NCBI RefSeq assembly: GCF_014203755.1
Contig: NZ_JACHJS010000001.1
Span: forward strand, 6,820,001 to 6,884,000
DNA: 64,000 nt
Direction: 5' to 3'
DNA from: Saccharothrix violaceirubra
GTDB taxonomy: Bacteria > Actinomycetota > Actinomycetes > Mycobacteriales > Pseudonocardiaceae
Shown: positions 16,741-25,283 of the stretch, piece by piece
Layout: every line of letters begins with the position of its first letter
Numbering within the stretch: position 1 is the stretch's first letter
Notes under the pieces: model-generated
What the model saw: the letters and a program-made list of their open reading frames with translations, nothing else
The model's database searches: none
Told to the model about the DNA's origin: nothing
Translations under genes and position numbers: made by a program

Positions 16741-19185
16741 TCACGCGCCGAGGCACTCCGCGAGGTCCTCCAACGCGAACAGCAGCCGGTCGACGCGGGG
16801 GTCACCGGTGCTCGGACGCAGCTTCACGACCTGCGGGTCGTGGTCGCTGGCCTGGTCGGCGAACTCCGCGTTCACGTGCACCACGTCGTACCGGTAGCGG
16901 GTGATGTTCGAGCTGATCAGGATGTGGTCCAGGGTCTGCGAGTTGCCCTCGAACACGTAGCTGTACCGCTCGGCCGGCGGCAGCGTCGCGATCAGGTCGA
17001 CCACCGCGCCGCCCGCGGTGAGCGTGCCGACCGCCGGCGAGAACTGGTAGTCGTTGATGTCGCCCGCGAGCACCACGTTCGCGCCCTTGTCGATCGCCTT
17101 CACCTGGTCGACGAACGCGCGCAACGCCGTCGCCTGCTTGGCGCGCTGCACCTCCGACGACCGGTTCGGCTGCTGGTAGCGGCCGTGCACGGCCTGGTCG
17201 CCGCCCTTGGAGTTGAAGTGGTTGGCCACCACGAACACCGTGCGCCCGCGGAACTTGAACTCGCCCGCCAACGGCTTGCGGCTGCTCTCCCACGCCGGGT
17301 TCGCCGGGTCGATGCGGCCCGGCGAGACCGACAGCGCGGCCCGGCCGTACTGCTTCACCACGGACACCGGGGTCGTGGCGTCGCCGCCCGCGCGGTCGAC
17401 GAACTGGACGCGTGCGGGGTCGAACAGGAACGCCACGCGGATGTTGCCGCCGGGGGCGCCGCCGTCGGTCTTGTTCTGCGGGTCGATCTGGCGCCACTGG
17501 TAGCGCGGGCCGCCCGCCGCGGCGATCGCGTCGGTGAACCTCGTCAGGGTCGCGTTCGCGGTGACCGTGCCGTCGTCGACCGTGCCGTTGTCGTCCTGGA
17601 TCTCCTCCAGCACCACGACGTCCGGCGACGCGAGGTTCGTCACGACCGCGCCCGCGAGCCGGTCGAACTTGGCCTGGTCGTTGGTGGCGGCCAGGTTCTC
17701 CACGTTGTACGTGGCCACGCTCAGCTCGGACTTGCGGCCCGCGTCGGTCTTCTCCGGTTGGATGCCGCCCGACACGTACTCGCCGACGGACTTGGTCGCC
17801 AGCGTGTAGCCGCCGAAGTCGGTGTACTCGATCGTGCCGACGGTCGCGCCGCGCCAGACGTCACCGACATTGCTCTTGGCGGGCGTTGCCGCGCCCGGCT
17901 TCACCTTGATCCGGCCGCTGTTCGGCTGGTCGTAGCCCAGGTAGATCGAGCCGCCGCGCACGGTCGGGTTCTGGTCGGGACGCGCGGTGATCCACGTTTC
18001 GTTGTAGCCGTTCGTGGGCCCCACGACGCGGGCGTCGTTCACCTGGACGAGAGTGCCTTCCAACGACTCGAAGTAGTCCTGCCCGTAGCGGGCCGGGTCC
18101 AGCGGCAGCGACTCGATGCTCGCGCCGCCGTTGGCCGGGAGGTACGCGTCCGGCACGGCGAGCACGACGGGGGCGGGCACCGGGTTGTTCCTGGACACCA
18201 CGGACACCGTCGCGCCGGTGATCTCGGTGAGCGTCTGGTTGGAGTTGGACGCGGTGTCGCCCGCCGGGCGGTACTCGGCGACCGTGCCGCTCACCAGCAC
18301 GGCGTCGCCGGTCTCGACGGTCGGCGCGGTGCCGGCCGTGTAGACGAACAGGCCCTCGCTGGTGCGCGGGTCGTTGTCGGCGGCGGTGTCCTGGATCCAG
18401 AAGCCGCGGTCGCCGACGGCGCGCACGGCCGTGACGACGCCGGGCACGCCCGCGACCTTCTGGCCGAGCAGCGGCGAGATCCGGGTCGTGCCCTGGATGT
18501 CGTGGACGCGCTTGTCGCCGGGCTGCGGCTCTTCGGGTTCCCCACCGCCGGGAGTCTCGCCGCGCGAGTTGGTGGGCGTCGGCACGCCGATGGCGAAGTC
18601 CGCCGAGTTGTCGTCGGTGTCGACGAGGGCCGGCCGTGCGGCGGCCGTGGCGTTGGCGGTGTTGGCCGTCGGCGTGGTCTCGCGGACGACGGTCGCCGTG
18701 CCGTAGCCGACCAGGTCGCGGATGCGGGTGTCGGCACCGCAGTCGGCGACGGTCTTGCAGGTCAGCGGGGTCGTGCCGGACACGAGCGCGACCGTGCCGC
18801 CGGTGGCGGACAGGGCGGTCGAGCCGGTCGCGTCGGGCGTGGGCAGGGCGACCGTGCCGCCCGTGCCCTTCGCCTGGGCGACGAGGTAGCGGCCGGCGGG
18901 TGCGATCGCGCCGGTCAACGGCGTGACCTGCCACTGGCTCGCGGCACTGGCGCTCGCGGGCAGGTACTGCACGCTCCAGCCGTCGAGGCCGACGGACGCC
19001 GTGCCGCGGTTGGCCAGCTCGACGAAGTCCTGCGTGAGGGTCGCGCCCGAGTTGCCGCCGCCGCCGTAGACCTCGGCGATCAGCGCGTCCGGGCTCGGGG
19101 TGGCCGAGGCCGGTGCGGCGAGGGCGAGCGTGACGGCCGCGGCGGCCGTCAGCACCAGCCCGGTGCGGAGCGGGTCCGTTCTCAA
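16741..19185 (-). CDS. Secreted ExeM/NucH-family extracellular endonuclease with lamin-tail domain
   Basis: An 814-aa exported nuclease. The signal peptide is MRTDPLRTGLVLTAAAAVTL plus an ALAAPASA cleavage region. A lamin-tail domain follows (LIAEVYGGGGNSGATLTQDF, VELANRG). The middle has OB-like segments (RISPLLGQKVAGVPGVVTAV). The C-terminal third is an endonuclease/exonuclease/phosphatase domain: SVATYNVENLA, VVLEEIQDDNG, VLAGDINDYQF and SDHDPQVV supply the metal and catalytic residues. It probably degrades extracellular DNA for phosphate or nitrogen. It is divergent from the TIR gene. Confidence 0.92.
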   Translation of the reverse strand: MRTDPLRTGLVLTAAAAVTLALAAPASATPSPDALIAEVYGGGGNSGATLTQDFVELANRGTASVGLDGWSVQYLPASASAASQWQVTPLTGAIAPAGRYLVAQAKGTGGTVALPTPDATGSTALSATGGTVALVSGTTPLTCKTVADCGADTRIRDLVGYGTATVVRETTPTANTANATAAARPALVDTDDNSADFAIGVPTPTNSRGETPGGGEPEEPQPGDKRVHDIQGTTRISPLLGQKVAGVPGVVTAVRAVGDRGFWIQDTAADNDPRTSEGLFVYTAGTAPTVETGDAVLVSGTVAEYRPAGDTASNSNQTLTEITGATVSVVSRNNPVPAPVVLAVPDAYLPANGGASIESLPLDPARYGQDYFESLEGTLVQVNDARVVGPTNGYNETWITARPDQNPTVRGGSIYLGYDQPNSGRIKVKPGAATPAKSNVGDVWRGATVGTIEYTDFGGYTLATKSVGEYVSGGIQPEKTDAGRKSELSVATYNVENLAATNDQAKFDRLAGAVVTNLASPDVVVLEEIQDDNGTVDDGTVTANATLTRFTDAIAAAGGPRYQWRQIDPQNKTDGGAPGGNIRVAFLFDPARVQFVDRAGGDATTPVSVVKQYGRAALSVSPGRIDPANPAWESSRKPLAGEFKFRGRTVFVVANHFNSKGGDQAVHGRYQQPNRSSEVQRAKQATALRAFVDQVKAIDKGANVVLAGDINDYQFSPAVGTLTAGGAVVDLIATLPPAERYSYVFEGNSQTLDHILISSNITRYRYDVVHVNAEFADQASDHDPQVVKLRPSTGDPRVDRLLFALEDLAECLGA

Positions 19186-19353
19186 AGGAGTTCCTCCGGA
19201 AGATCGGCGGGTGCGGCGATCCTCCCCGGACGGGGTGAACGGGGGAAGACACCGTGACCAACAGTTGACCGTGAGTACACTCGAACGTGTGTTCGATCAT
19301 GGGGTACGCTCGGCGCAGTCCTCCGGTGGCCCTCCCAGCGCCGGAAGACGCCC

Positions 19354-19404
19354 ACACCGAGGGGGCGCCGCCCGGCTGACGAGTCGGACCGGCGCCCCCG
19401 GTGT
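19354..19404 (+). other. GC-rich stem-loop just upstream of the TIR gene
   Basis: Arms at 19354-19369 and 19391-19404 (ACACCG-AG-GGGGCGCC against GGCGCCCCCGGTGT) form a 14-bp stem with a 2-base bulge and a 21-base loop. It ends 17 bases before the likely ATG of the TIR gene. It could be an attenuator, or a terminator blocking read-through into the TIR gene. Confidence 0.5.
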
Positions 19405-19421
19405 CCACTATCGTGCGCGGG

Positions 19422-20492
19422 ATGGCGGTCGGCTTCTGGAGTTACGCCCATCGTGACGACGAGTCCGCGCGCGGCGGCGTCCTGCGCCTGGCCGCGGCGA
19501 TCGCGGAGGAGTACGACCTGCTGACCGGGCGCACGCTGGAGATGTTCGTCGACCGCGACGGGCTGGCGTGGGGCGACAACTGGAAGGAACGCATCGACGC
19601 CGGACTGGCGGGTGCGACGTTCTTCATCCCGGTCGTCACGCCCCGGTACTTCAACCGCCCGGAGTGCCGGCGCGAGTTCGTGGACTTCTCGGCCCAGGCG
19701 CGCAGCCTCGGACTGGAGGAGTTCATCCTGCCGATCCGCTACGTGCCCGTGCCCGACCTGGACGTGGACAGCCCGGACGAACTCAAGGCCACGGTCGCGC
19801 GCACGCAGTACGTGGACTGGTCGGAACTGCGCCTGCTCGACGAGTCGTCGGGCGAGTACCGGCGGGCGCTGCACGAGTTGGCCGCGCGACTGGTCGACAT
19901 CGAGAGCCGCATGGTCGAGGTGCAGCGCGAGGCCGAGACGTCGCCCGAAGGCGACGACGACCTGTCCACCCTCATCGACCGGATCACCCGCCTGCTGCCC
20001 GACTGGCACGAGGCGACCGTGGACAACCGGACCACGTCGGCGCAGTTCTGGGCGACGTTCGAGGCGTACCGGCACAACCGCAGGCGCACCTCGGACCTGT
20101 CCGCCCTGATCCGGTTCGGGCGGGAGATCCAGCCGTTGAACGAGCGCTGGCTGCGCGAGGCCAGGACGTACTCCGCGCGCAGCATCGAACTCGACCCGTT
20201 GATGACGAGCCTGCTGCGGGAGCTGGCGGACTACCCGGAGGGGCTGTCGCTCACGGGTCCGATCCTCGACGCGGTCGAGGACGCGCACGACAACATCGTC
20301 ACCTCGGTGAAGCGGACGGACAAAGGCGCCCTCGGGATGATCGAGTTCTTCGGCCGGCACGCCCGGCTGAGCCCCACGTTCAAGACCTTGCACAGCCAGA
20401 GCACGGAAATCGACAAACTCGCCAACGAGGGCAACGCGATCGTCGAGCGGTGGGCGACGGGTCAGAGCGGTTTGCGGAAGACGAAGAGGTAA
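19422..20492 (+). CDS. TIR-domain protein
   Basis: A 356-aa protein. Residues 1 to about 150 are a TIR domain: VGFWSYAHRDDE, then TLEMFVDRDGLAWGDNW, then TFFIPVVTPRYFNRPECRRE. The Glu in ECRREF is at the position of the NADase catalytic glutamate of TIR enzymes. The C-terminal 200 residues are charged and mostly helical, with no recognisable domain. Bacterial TIR proteins act in NAD-depleting anti-phage defence or signalling; which applies here is open. The ATG at 19422 is preferred; an upstream in-frame GTG at 19401 lies inside the stem-loop. The 3' end overlaps the convergent methyltransferase gene by 31 bp. Confidence 0.85.
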   Translation: MAVGFWSYAHRDDESARGGVLRLAAAIAEEYDLLTGRTLEMFVDRDGLAWGDNWKERIDAGLAGATFFIPVVTPRYFNRPECRREFVDFSAQARSLGLEEFILPIRYVPVPDLDVDSPDELKATVARTQYVDWSELRLLDESSGEYRRALHELAARLVDIESRMVEVQREAETSPEGDDDLSTLIDRITRLLPDWHEATVDNRTTSAQFWATFEAYRHNRRRTSDLSALIRFGREIQPLNERWLREARTYSARSIELDPLMTSLLRELADYPEGLSLTGPILDAVEDAHDNIVTSVKRTDKGALGMIEFFGRHARLSPTFKTLHSQSTEIDKLANEGNAIVERWATGQSGLRKTKR

Positions 20493-21313
20493 TAGCCGCA
20501 GTGGTCGCGCATGAACGTGCGCATCAGGTGGATCAGCGGTTCCATCCCGACGACGAGTTCCTCGCCGTAGCGGGCGACGATGTCCGGCCGGCGTTCGGTG
20601 AACAGCAACGCCATCAACTCGCCGGAGAACGCGCAGTTCGGCGTCATGTCCTCGGCCTTTTCGAGTTCGAGCCCGGCATCGGCGGCCCATGCCACGGTCT
20701 GCGCGGGCGTGGGCGGCGTCGTGCAGCACCAGGTTTTGGTGAACGCGCCGACCACGTCCTCGGCGGGCGTGCCGCGGGTCGTAAACTGGCTCATCATGAA
20801 CCGGCCGCCGGGCCGCAACACCCTTTCCGTTTCCCGGAAACCCTTCGCCTGGTCGGACAGGTGCACGAAGACGTCGATCGCCATGGCCGCGTCGAACGAG
20901 GCGTCGGCGAAGTCGAGGTCCATGACGTTGCCGTAGTGGAAGGAGACGCGGTCGGACAGCCCGGCGTCCGCCGCGGTCGCGGTGGCCTTGCCGACCTGTT
21001 CGCGACTGACCGTGATGCCGGTGACCGGGCCGCCGCTGTGCTGGGCCATGCGGACGGCGGGCAGGCCGGTGCCGCAGCCGATGTCGAGCAGGTGCTCGCC
21101 GGGCCGCAGACCGAGGGTCGTGACGTGGTGGGCGGTCTGCCGCTCCTGGGCGCGGTTGGCCAGATCGCCCAGGGTGGCGACGGGTTGCCGTTCACCGGGT
21201 TCGACCCACCGGCCGACGTGGAGACCGACGTCCCCGATGGTCATCGCGTAGAGATCGCCGAACTCGTCGTACGCAGCCCCGACCTGCTCAGGCGTCGGCA
21301 CTCGAACCACCAC
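20462..21313 (-). CDS. SAM-dependent methyltransferase, class I
   Basis: A 283-aa small-molecule methyltransferase. Motif I is HLLDIGCGTGLPAVRMA, with post-I and motif II in VSFHYGNVMDLDFADASFDA. The sequence style (RETERVLRPGGRFMMSQFTT) resembles the rifamycin Orf14/27-O-methyltransferase and geranyl-diphosphate-methyltransferase-like group of natural-product enzymes. The substrate is unknown. Three closely spaced GTG codons (21313, 21310, 21301) could start it; AAGG lies just before. It converges with the TIR gene. Confidence 0.85.
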   Translation of the reverse strand: MVVRVPTPEQVGAAYDEFGDLYAMTIGDVGLHVGRWVEPGERQPVATLGDLANRAQERQTAHHVTTLGLRPGEHLLDIGCGTGLPAVRMAQHSGGPVTGITVSREQVGKATATAADAGLSDRVSFHYGNVMDLDFADASFDAAMAIDVFVHLSDQAKGFRETERVLRPGGRFMMSQFTTRGTPAEDVVGAFTKTWCCTTPPTPAQTVAWAADAGLELEKAEDMTPNCAFSGELMALLFTERRPDIVARYGEELVVGMEPLIHLMRTFMRDHCGYYLFVFRKPL

Positions 21314-21410
21314 CCTTCGATACGGACAGTGACGTGATCTGAGTCACCTTACCGACGAAGGGCGCCCGTGACGCCTGCCGAGCAGGTGCATCATCGAGAA
21401 CGAGGAGACG

Positions 21411-22286
21411 ATGGCGAACCGCCGTGAGTGGGACCAGGTGCCCGAGCCTGTCAGGGCCGCTGTCGAAAGCCGGATCGGCGCGGTGCTGACGGCGGAATCG
21501 CCCAGCGCGGGGCGGAGTTCCGAGTTGTCGGTGACCCTGACGACCGACTCGGGACGGGTGTTCTGCAAGGGCGTCACGGACGGTTCGTCATTGGCGTGGA
21601 TGCACCGCAACGAGCGCGCGGTGAGCCCGTTCCTGCCCGAACGTCTCGCCGCACGCCTGCTCTGGGACATCGAGGTGGACGGGTGGCTGGTGCTCGGCTT
21701 CGAACACGTCGCCGGGCGGCACGCCGACCTGTCCCCCGACTCACCCGACCTGCCGCTCATCGCCGACGCCGTGGAGGAGATCGGCCGCACCGCACCGCCG
21801 CCGGAATCCGTGGCGCGGCGACCGATGGCGGCCCAGTGGGCGCAGGCCATGAAAACCGAGACCGCACTCCCACCACCCGCCGACGCCGATCCGTGGTCGA
21901 TCGCGAACGCCGGCCGGCTCGTGTCCTGGGCCGCTCACGCACCCGACCACATGACCGGTGACGGCTTGGTCCACTCGGACCTCCACCCGCTGAACTTCCT
22001 GGTGTCGGACCGCACGAGGGTGATCGACTGGGCGTGGTGGCGGACCGGGGCCGCGTGGATCGACCCCGCCTTCCTCGTGATCAGGCTCATCGCCGCCGGA
22101 CACGAGCCAGAGGCCGCCGAGAAGTGGGCCGGGCGGTTCGACGGGTTCGCGGCGGCACCACCCGACGCGCTCACCGCCTTCGCCGCGTCCGTACTCCGAC
22201 TCTGGGAACGCCGATTCCCGACCACGGACACCACCGACGCGGCCCGCCGGTGGGCACGCCATCGGGTGCCCGCACCGGGGCGGTAG
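21411..22286 (+). CDS. Aminoglycoside phosphotransferase (APH)-family protein
   Basis: A 291-aa kinase-like fold protein. The catalytic motif is VHSDLHPLNFLV (Ser replaces the usual Gly in HGD) and the metal motif is RVIDWAWW. The substrate is not predictable. It is divergent from the methyltransferase gene and is the last gene before the integrated element. Its 3' side leads to a hairpin that probably once terminated the tRNA-Ser(CGA) transcript. Confidence 0.82.
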   Translation: MANRREWDQVPEPVRAAVESRIGAVLTAESPSAGRSSELSVTLTTDSGRVFCKGVTDGSSLAWMHRNERAVSPFLPERLAARLLWDIEVDGWLVLGFEHVAGRHADLSPDSPDLPLIADAVEEIGRTAPPPESVARRPMAAQWAQAMKTETALPPPADADPWSIANAGRLVSWAAHAPDHMTGDGLVHSDLHPLNFLVSDRTRVIDWAWWRTGAAWIDPAFLVIRLIAAGHEPEAAEKWAGRFDGFAAAPPDALTAFAASVLRLWERRFPTTDTTDAARRWARHRVPAPGR

Positions 22287-22377
22287 GTCCGTGGCGGACC
22301 GTCCACATCAGACTTCGGACGGACCGGGCCTCCTCGCGATCGCCGCGCACCCGACGCCGCAACACCCGGAAACGGAA

Positions 22378-22413
22378 ACGGGGCCCCGCTGCGGATATGC
22401 AGTGGGACCCCGT
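22378..22413 (-). terminator. Hairpin left of attL, likely the ancestral terminator of tRNA-Ser(CGA)
   Basis: Arms ACGGGGCCCC and GGGACCCCGT (one mismatch) with an inner CTGC/GCAG stem. It lies 5 bp outside attL. Before integration the tRNA 3' end, now at 36353, would have been directly joined to this sequence, so it is in the right place to have ended tRNA transcription. Confidence 0.6.
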
Positions 22414-22418
22414 CTTCA

Positions 22419-22473
22419 GCGGTGGCGGTGGGATTTGAACCCACGGAGGCTTTCACCTCACACGCTTTCGAGG
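22419..22473. repeat. attL, 55-bp direct repeat
   Basis: Identical over all 55 bp to 36352-36406. On the minus strand it reads from the anticodon (CCTCGAAAGCG) to the tRNA 3' end (CCCACCGCCACCGC). No 5' half of a tRNA precedes it, so this is the element-generated copy. Confidence 0.95.
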
Positions 22474-22589
22474 TCTGCGACCGTCTGTTCGCTGACATTC
22501 CCGCAGGTTCATGCTCCCAGGTCAGAGCATGGCTGTGCACCGCTCGTGAAGGTCAGCGAACGGCCCTGAACAGGGCTGAACGCCGGACG

Positions 22590-22609
22590 ACTGAGACGAC
22601 AACTGAGAC
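22590..22609. repeat. Paired ACTGAGAC octamers, left end
   Basis: ACTGAGAC occurs at 22590-22597 and 22602-22609, period 12 bp. The same octamer at the same 12-bp period is found at the right end (36283-36302). They are candidate arm-type integrase sites. Confidence 0.65.
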
Positions 22610-22913
22610 GGTCAAGCCACGAGCCGTGTCCACTATGTACTATCCCAGGCTCTGTGGAAGCACCGAGCGGGCAGCTTCCGGGACAGATTTACAGGCTCCT
22701 ACCGGAACATGCCCTGGCCAGCTTCGATCGCGCTCGGGCGCTCTTCTTGGACGTGTCCTGGACGTGGCTCCCCGCATCCGGTGACGCGACAAGCGGTGTA
22801 CCTCGCGTCGGACTCCCCGCTTCCCGAACCAGGCCCGTGACACTTTCGCCCTGGTCCCTTGCGTCACGTGCACACGCCGAGGCAGGCCAACCCGACAGCT
22901 CGCACCCGTTCCC

Positions 22914-23370
22914 GGGATCGGTAACTGCGGTAACTGCGGTAACCGTGCAGGTCAGAGGGTTACCTTTGATCATGGGTTACCGATGCGCATCGGTAACCCG
23001 GCACGCGCACACCCCAACCCCCGCCGCAGGCCCGGGGACGCCGTGTGACGGATGGCGACGTCGAGCGGGTTTCGTCTCCGCTCGCCGGCGTGGTTTCGTC
23101 CCGAGCGGGGCGTGACGGTTCCCCTCCGCGGTGGTTTCGTCCCGCCGCTGCGGTGCGTGGGCCGCCACGTAGCGGCTGCCCATCGGCAACCCGGCACGCC
23201 CCGACACCCGCCCCAAGGGGGGCTGTAGCCGCAGGGGGCACCTCGGTTCAGCGGCCAGCCCCCCGGCTACAGCCATCCCCATCCGGTTACCGATGCCGAT
23301 CGGTAACCCGACCCCCATCGGTAACCGCCTGACCTGCACGGTTACCGCAGTTACCGCAGTTACCGATCCC
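22914..23370. repeat. Large inverted repeat with twelve GGTAACY-type heptamers
   Basis: The outer arms 22914-22955 and 23329-23370 are perfect 42-bp inverted repeats. Similarity continues inward, giving arms of about 85 bp. Each arm holds a 9-bp-period triplet (GGTAACTGC twice, then GGTAACCGT) and three more heptamers that form palindromes such as GGTTACCGATGCGCATC with GGTAACC. The loop of about 290 bp carries three GTTTCGTC octamers and one copy of the 30-bp element. No gene fits here. Iteron-like organisation suggests a replication or transfer locus of the element; that is inference. Confidence 0.85.
23069..23141. repeat. GTTTCGTC octamer cluster, including one 30-bp element copy
   Basis: GTTTCGTC lies at 23069-23076, 23093-23100 and 23134-23141. 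The last is the end of a 30-bp element (23112-23141, reverse strand reading GACGAAACCACCGCGG then AGGGGAACCGTCAC). The whole stretch is the reverse complement of a segment of the SpdB-like gene near 27463-27597, about 80 percent identical by eye. Confidence 0.7.
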
Positions 23371-23400
23371 AGCAGGGGCCTGGCCCGAAGCTGCCTGCCG

Positions 23401-24219
23401 TCACCTCATGCATGGGCGCAGTTCCGCATACACGACCGAGGCATCGTCTGAAACCTTGTTTCTTGGCCAGCGAAGAACGGCCGGATCAGAGGACTCTACG
23501 TGACGCACCGCGCCGATCAGGCCGTGCGCTCCCCGATCGGCCAGCAGCTTGAAGGCATGACTCCAATCGAACATGCCAAATAGGTCGACGGCCCGTGCGG
23601 CGCCATCAGTCAGCAGCGCAAAACGACCCACAGAAGAGGCGCCGAAACGGCCCACCAGTGCATGCTCTGCGGCGGACGGATCACTGCCCGCGATCCAATA
23701 GCCACCCTCCCGGTTTCTGCACTCAAGCTCGGCACGCTTCATCGCGACCAACGCGTTTGCCTTTTCGCTCGACCCGTACGGCAAGGCGTCGGCAAAATCG
23801 CGCTCACGCCTCGCCGAGCGGCCAATCCTGCTGTCGGTGACGACAGAAAATTCGTTTCCGGGCGTCTCGATCACCAGCGTGACATCACCCAGAACGAGAT
23901 ACTCGAACACACCGTCTCGGCAAAGTACGATTCCGACCGCAGCGCACGGAGTAGCAACATTCCGAAGGTCACACGTAGAGCTGTGCAGTGCCGCCGTTCG
24001 CCCTATGGCACGACTTAGGGCCTGGACAAGCGGACCGCTTGCGATGGACGTGATCGAGTCGCACAGTTTCTCCGCGAACCACGCGACACCGTGGACACAT
24101 CCGCTGTCGGTCCTGGCGGTCAGGCCGTCCAAGACCACGAATATCTCACCGTTCGCGAAAGCTCTGTCCTCGTTCGGGACCTCTGACGATCCCGGTTGAC
24201 TCGCCACCGAGAACCACAT
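23401..24219 (-). CDS. PP2C-like protein phosphatase domain protein
   Basis: A 272-aa protein with scattered PP2C-family motifs: NEDRAFANGEIFVVLDGLT (the acidic metal-binding site), YLVLGDVTLVI, FALLTDGAARAV and a final VSDDASVVYAEL. These aspartates match the metal ligands of Ser/Thr phosphatases. It follows the HTH gene by 5 bases and is surely co-transcribed with it. Phosphatase-like genes beside an HTH regulator are seen in actinomycete mobile elements, but the target here is unknown. GC content and codon use are lower in GC than the flanking chromosome. Confidence 0.75.
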   Translation of the reverse strand: MWFSVASQPGSSEVPNEDRAFANGEIFVVLDGLTARTDSGCVHGVAWFAEKLCDSITSIASGPLVQALSRAIGRTAALHSSTCDLRNVATPCAAVGIVLCRDGVFEYLVLGDVTLVIETPGNEFSVVTDSRIGRSARRERDFADALPYGSSEKANALVAMKRAELECRNREGGYWIAGSDPSAAEHALVGRFGASSVGRFALLTDGAARAVDLFGMFDWSHAFKLLADRGAHGLIGAVRHVESSDPAVLRWPRNKVSDDASVVYAELRPCMR

Positions 24220-24224
24220 GGAGG

Positions 24225-25064
24225 TCAGCCTTCGTGGCGATAGATTGGAGTGACGCGCTCAACGCTCCGCATGCGCAACCGATTACCCTCTTCGTAAGAG
24301 TACCGAACGACGAAAGAGAACCTACGCGCCTTCAGTTCCTTGTAGAGTGTCGCCAAATTGTCGACAAGGTATCGAGCCGCACCATAAGTACCGGGCGCGT
24401 GGGTACCCGCCAGGTACAGGAAGGTTCCTTTTCCATCGGGTCGCGGGAGACGTCCCACATAGCCGTAGTCCGCACTGTCCCCCCGATCGCGAGGTGAGCG
24501 ATACTCGGTAGAAGTGGAATTGTCGAACAGGAACCAGCCGTCGCCGTCTTCCACATATCGAATATGCGGGTCCGCTTCCATCACTTGCGCCAGGAACGGC
24601 AGCAAGCGCGGGTTGGTCAACACCACGAGGTTCGGCCGGTTGAGGTGAACGTTTCCCGGACGCGGAACGACTTCGTGAGTCGCACTCAATCCAACCTTCC
24701 GTGCGGATTCGCTCAGCAACTCGAAAGCTCCGAACGACTCGACAGATAGAATGTCACTCGGGTCAGCACGGTTCTCTTCACGCTTCGCACCGATAGCCAC
24801 AGTAACCGGCCCGGTGCCGTAGAAGGCGCGCTCAGGCTTGAGCCCGGCCGTCAAGAGTTGTGAAACACGACCTTTGGACATGCCAAGCAAGTCGGCTATC
24901 TGCTTCTGCGAAATTCCTGTGGCCAGAAGTTCATCCAAGGTGTCACGACGTACGCGCGACAACTCGTTGATCAGATTCTGGTACTCGTCGATCAGCTTCC
25001 CGACGGTCAGCGCGCGCTCCCGTGGATCTCGGATCGCGGTAACCCGCTCCAGGTCATCGGTCAT
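24225..25064 (-). CDS. Helix-turn-helix regulator of the element
   Basis: A 279-aa protein. Residues about 35-75 carry a sigma-70-region-4-like helix-turn-helix (GISQKQIADLLGMSKGRVSQ). The C-terminal 200 residues have no family I can name. The ATG at 25064 follows GGAGG closely. It is divergent from the Nudix gene, and the 219-bp gap has a 17-bp inverted repeat that is a plausible operator. By position it probably controls the element's switch between quiescence and transfer, like KorSA/Pra systems of pSAM2-type elements; homology to those is not claimed. Confidence 0.75.
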   Translation of the reverse strand: MTDDLERVTAIRDPRERALTVGKLIDEYQNLINELSRVRRDTLDELLATGISQKQIADLLGMSKGRVSQLLTAGLKPERAFYGTGPVTVAIGAKREENRADPSDILSVESFGAFELLSESARKVGLSATHEVVPRPGNVHLNRPNLVVLTNPRLLPFLAQVMEADPHIRYVEDGDGWFLFDNSTSTEYRSPRDRGDSADYGYVGRLPRPDGKGTFLYLAGTHAPGTYGAARYLVDNLATLYKELKARRFSFVVRYSYEEGNRLRMRSVERVTPIYRHEG

Positions 25065-25081
25065 GGGACCTCCGTCCACAC

Positions 25082-25167
25082 CTAGGGGGGCTGGTCAAGC
25101 GTAGACCCGACAGGAACACCCGGGTTGACCAGCCCCTCTAGACATCGTGGTTTAGGGGGGCTTGACA
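25082..25167. promoter_or_regulatory. Inverted-repeat operator region between HTH and Nudix genes
   Basis: CTAGGGGGGCTGGTCAA at 25082-25098 is repeated inverted at 25125-25141 with one mismatch. A third, partial copy (TTTAGGGGGGCTTGACA) sits at 25151-25167. The sites lie in the divergent promoter region just upstream of the HTH gene start, so autoregulation with control of the Nudix transfer operon is likely. Confidence 0.7.
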
Positions 25168-25283
25168 GCCCCGGTTTACCCATGGTGTCCTTGTGCCACA
25201 CTGAGCCCTGAGGACCAGCACCTCGCAGCTCACCCGCGATACGAACACCCACGTAAAGCACGTGGACACGGAGGGCGAACGGC

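Noticed and set aside
14449..22286. Antibiotic-resistance interpretation of the two APH-family genes
   Set aside because: Only kinase-fold motifs are visible; the family includes many non-resistance enzymes and there is no linked resistance context.
22422..23339. Several open frames in the AICE left end
   Set aside because: They run through the att repeat, the inverted repeats and the 30-bp element; translations are low-complexity and the DNA structure explains the region.
22914..23370. CRISPR array
   Set aside because: Repeats are short heptamers with palindromic, non-uniform spacing and inverted arms, and no cas gene is present.
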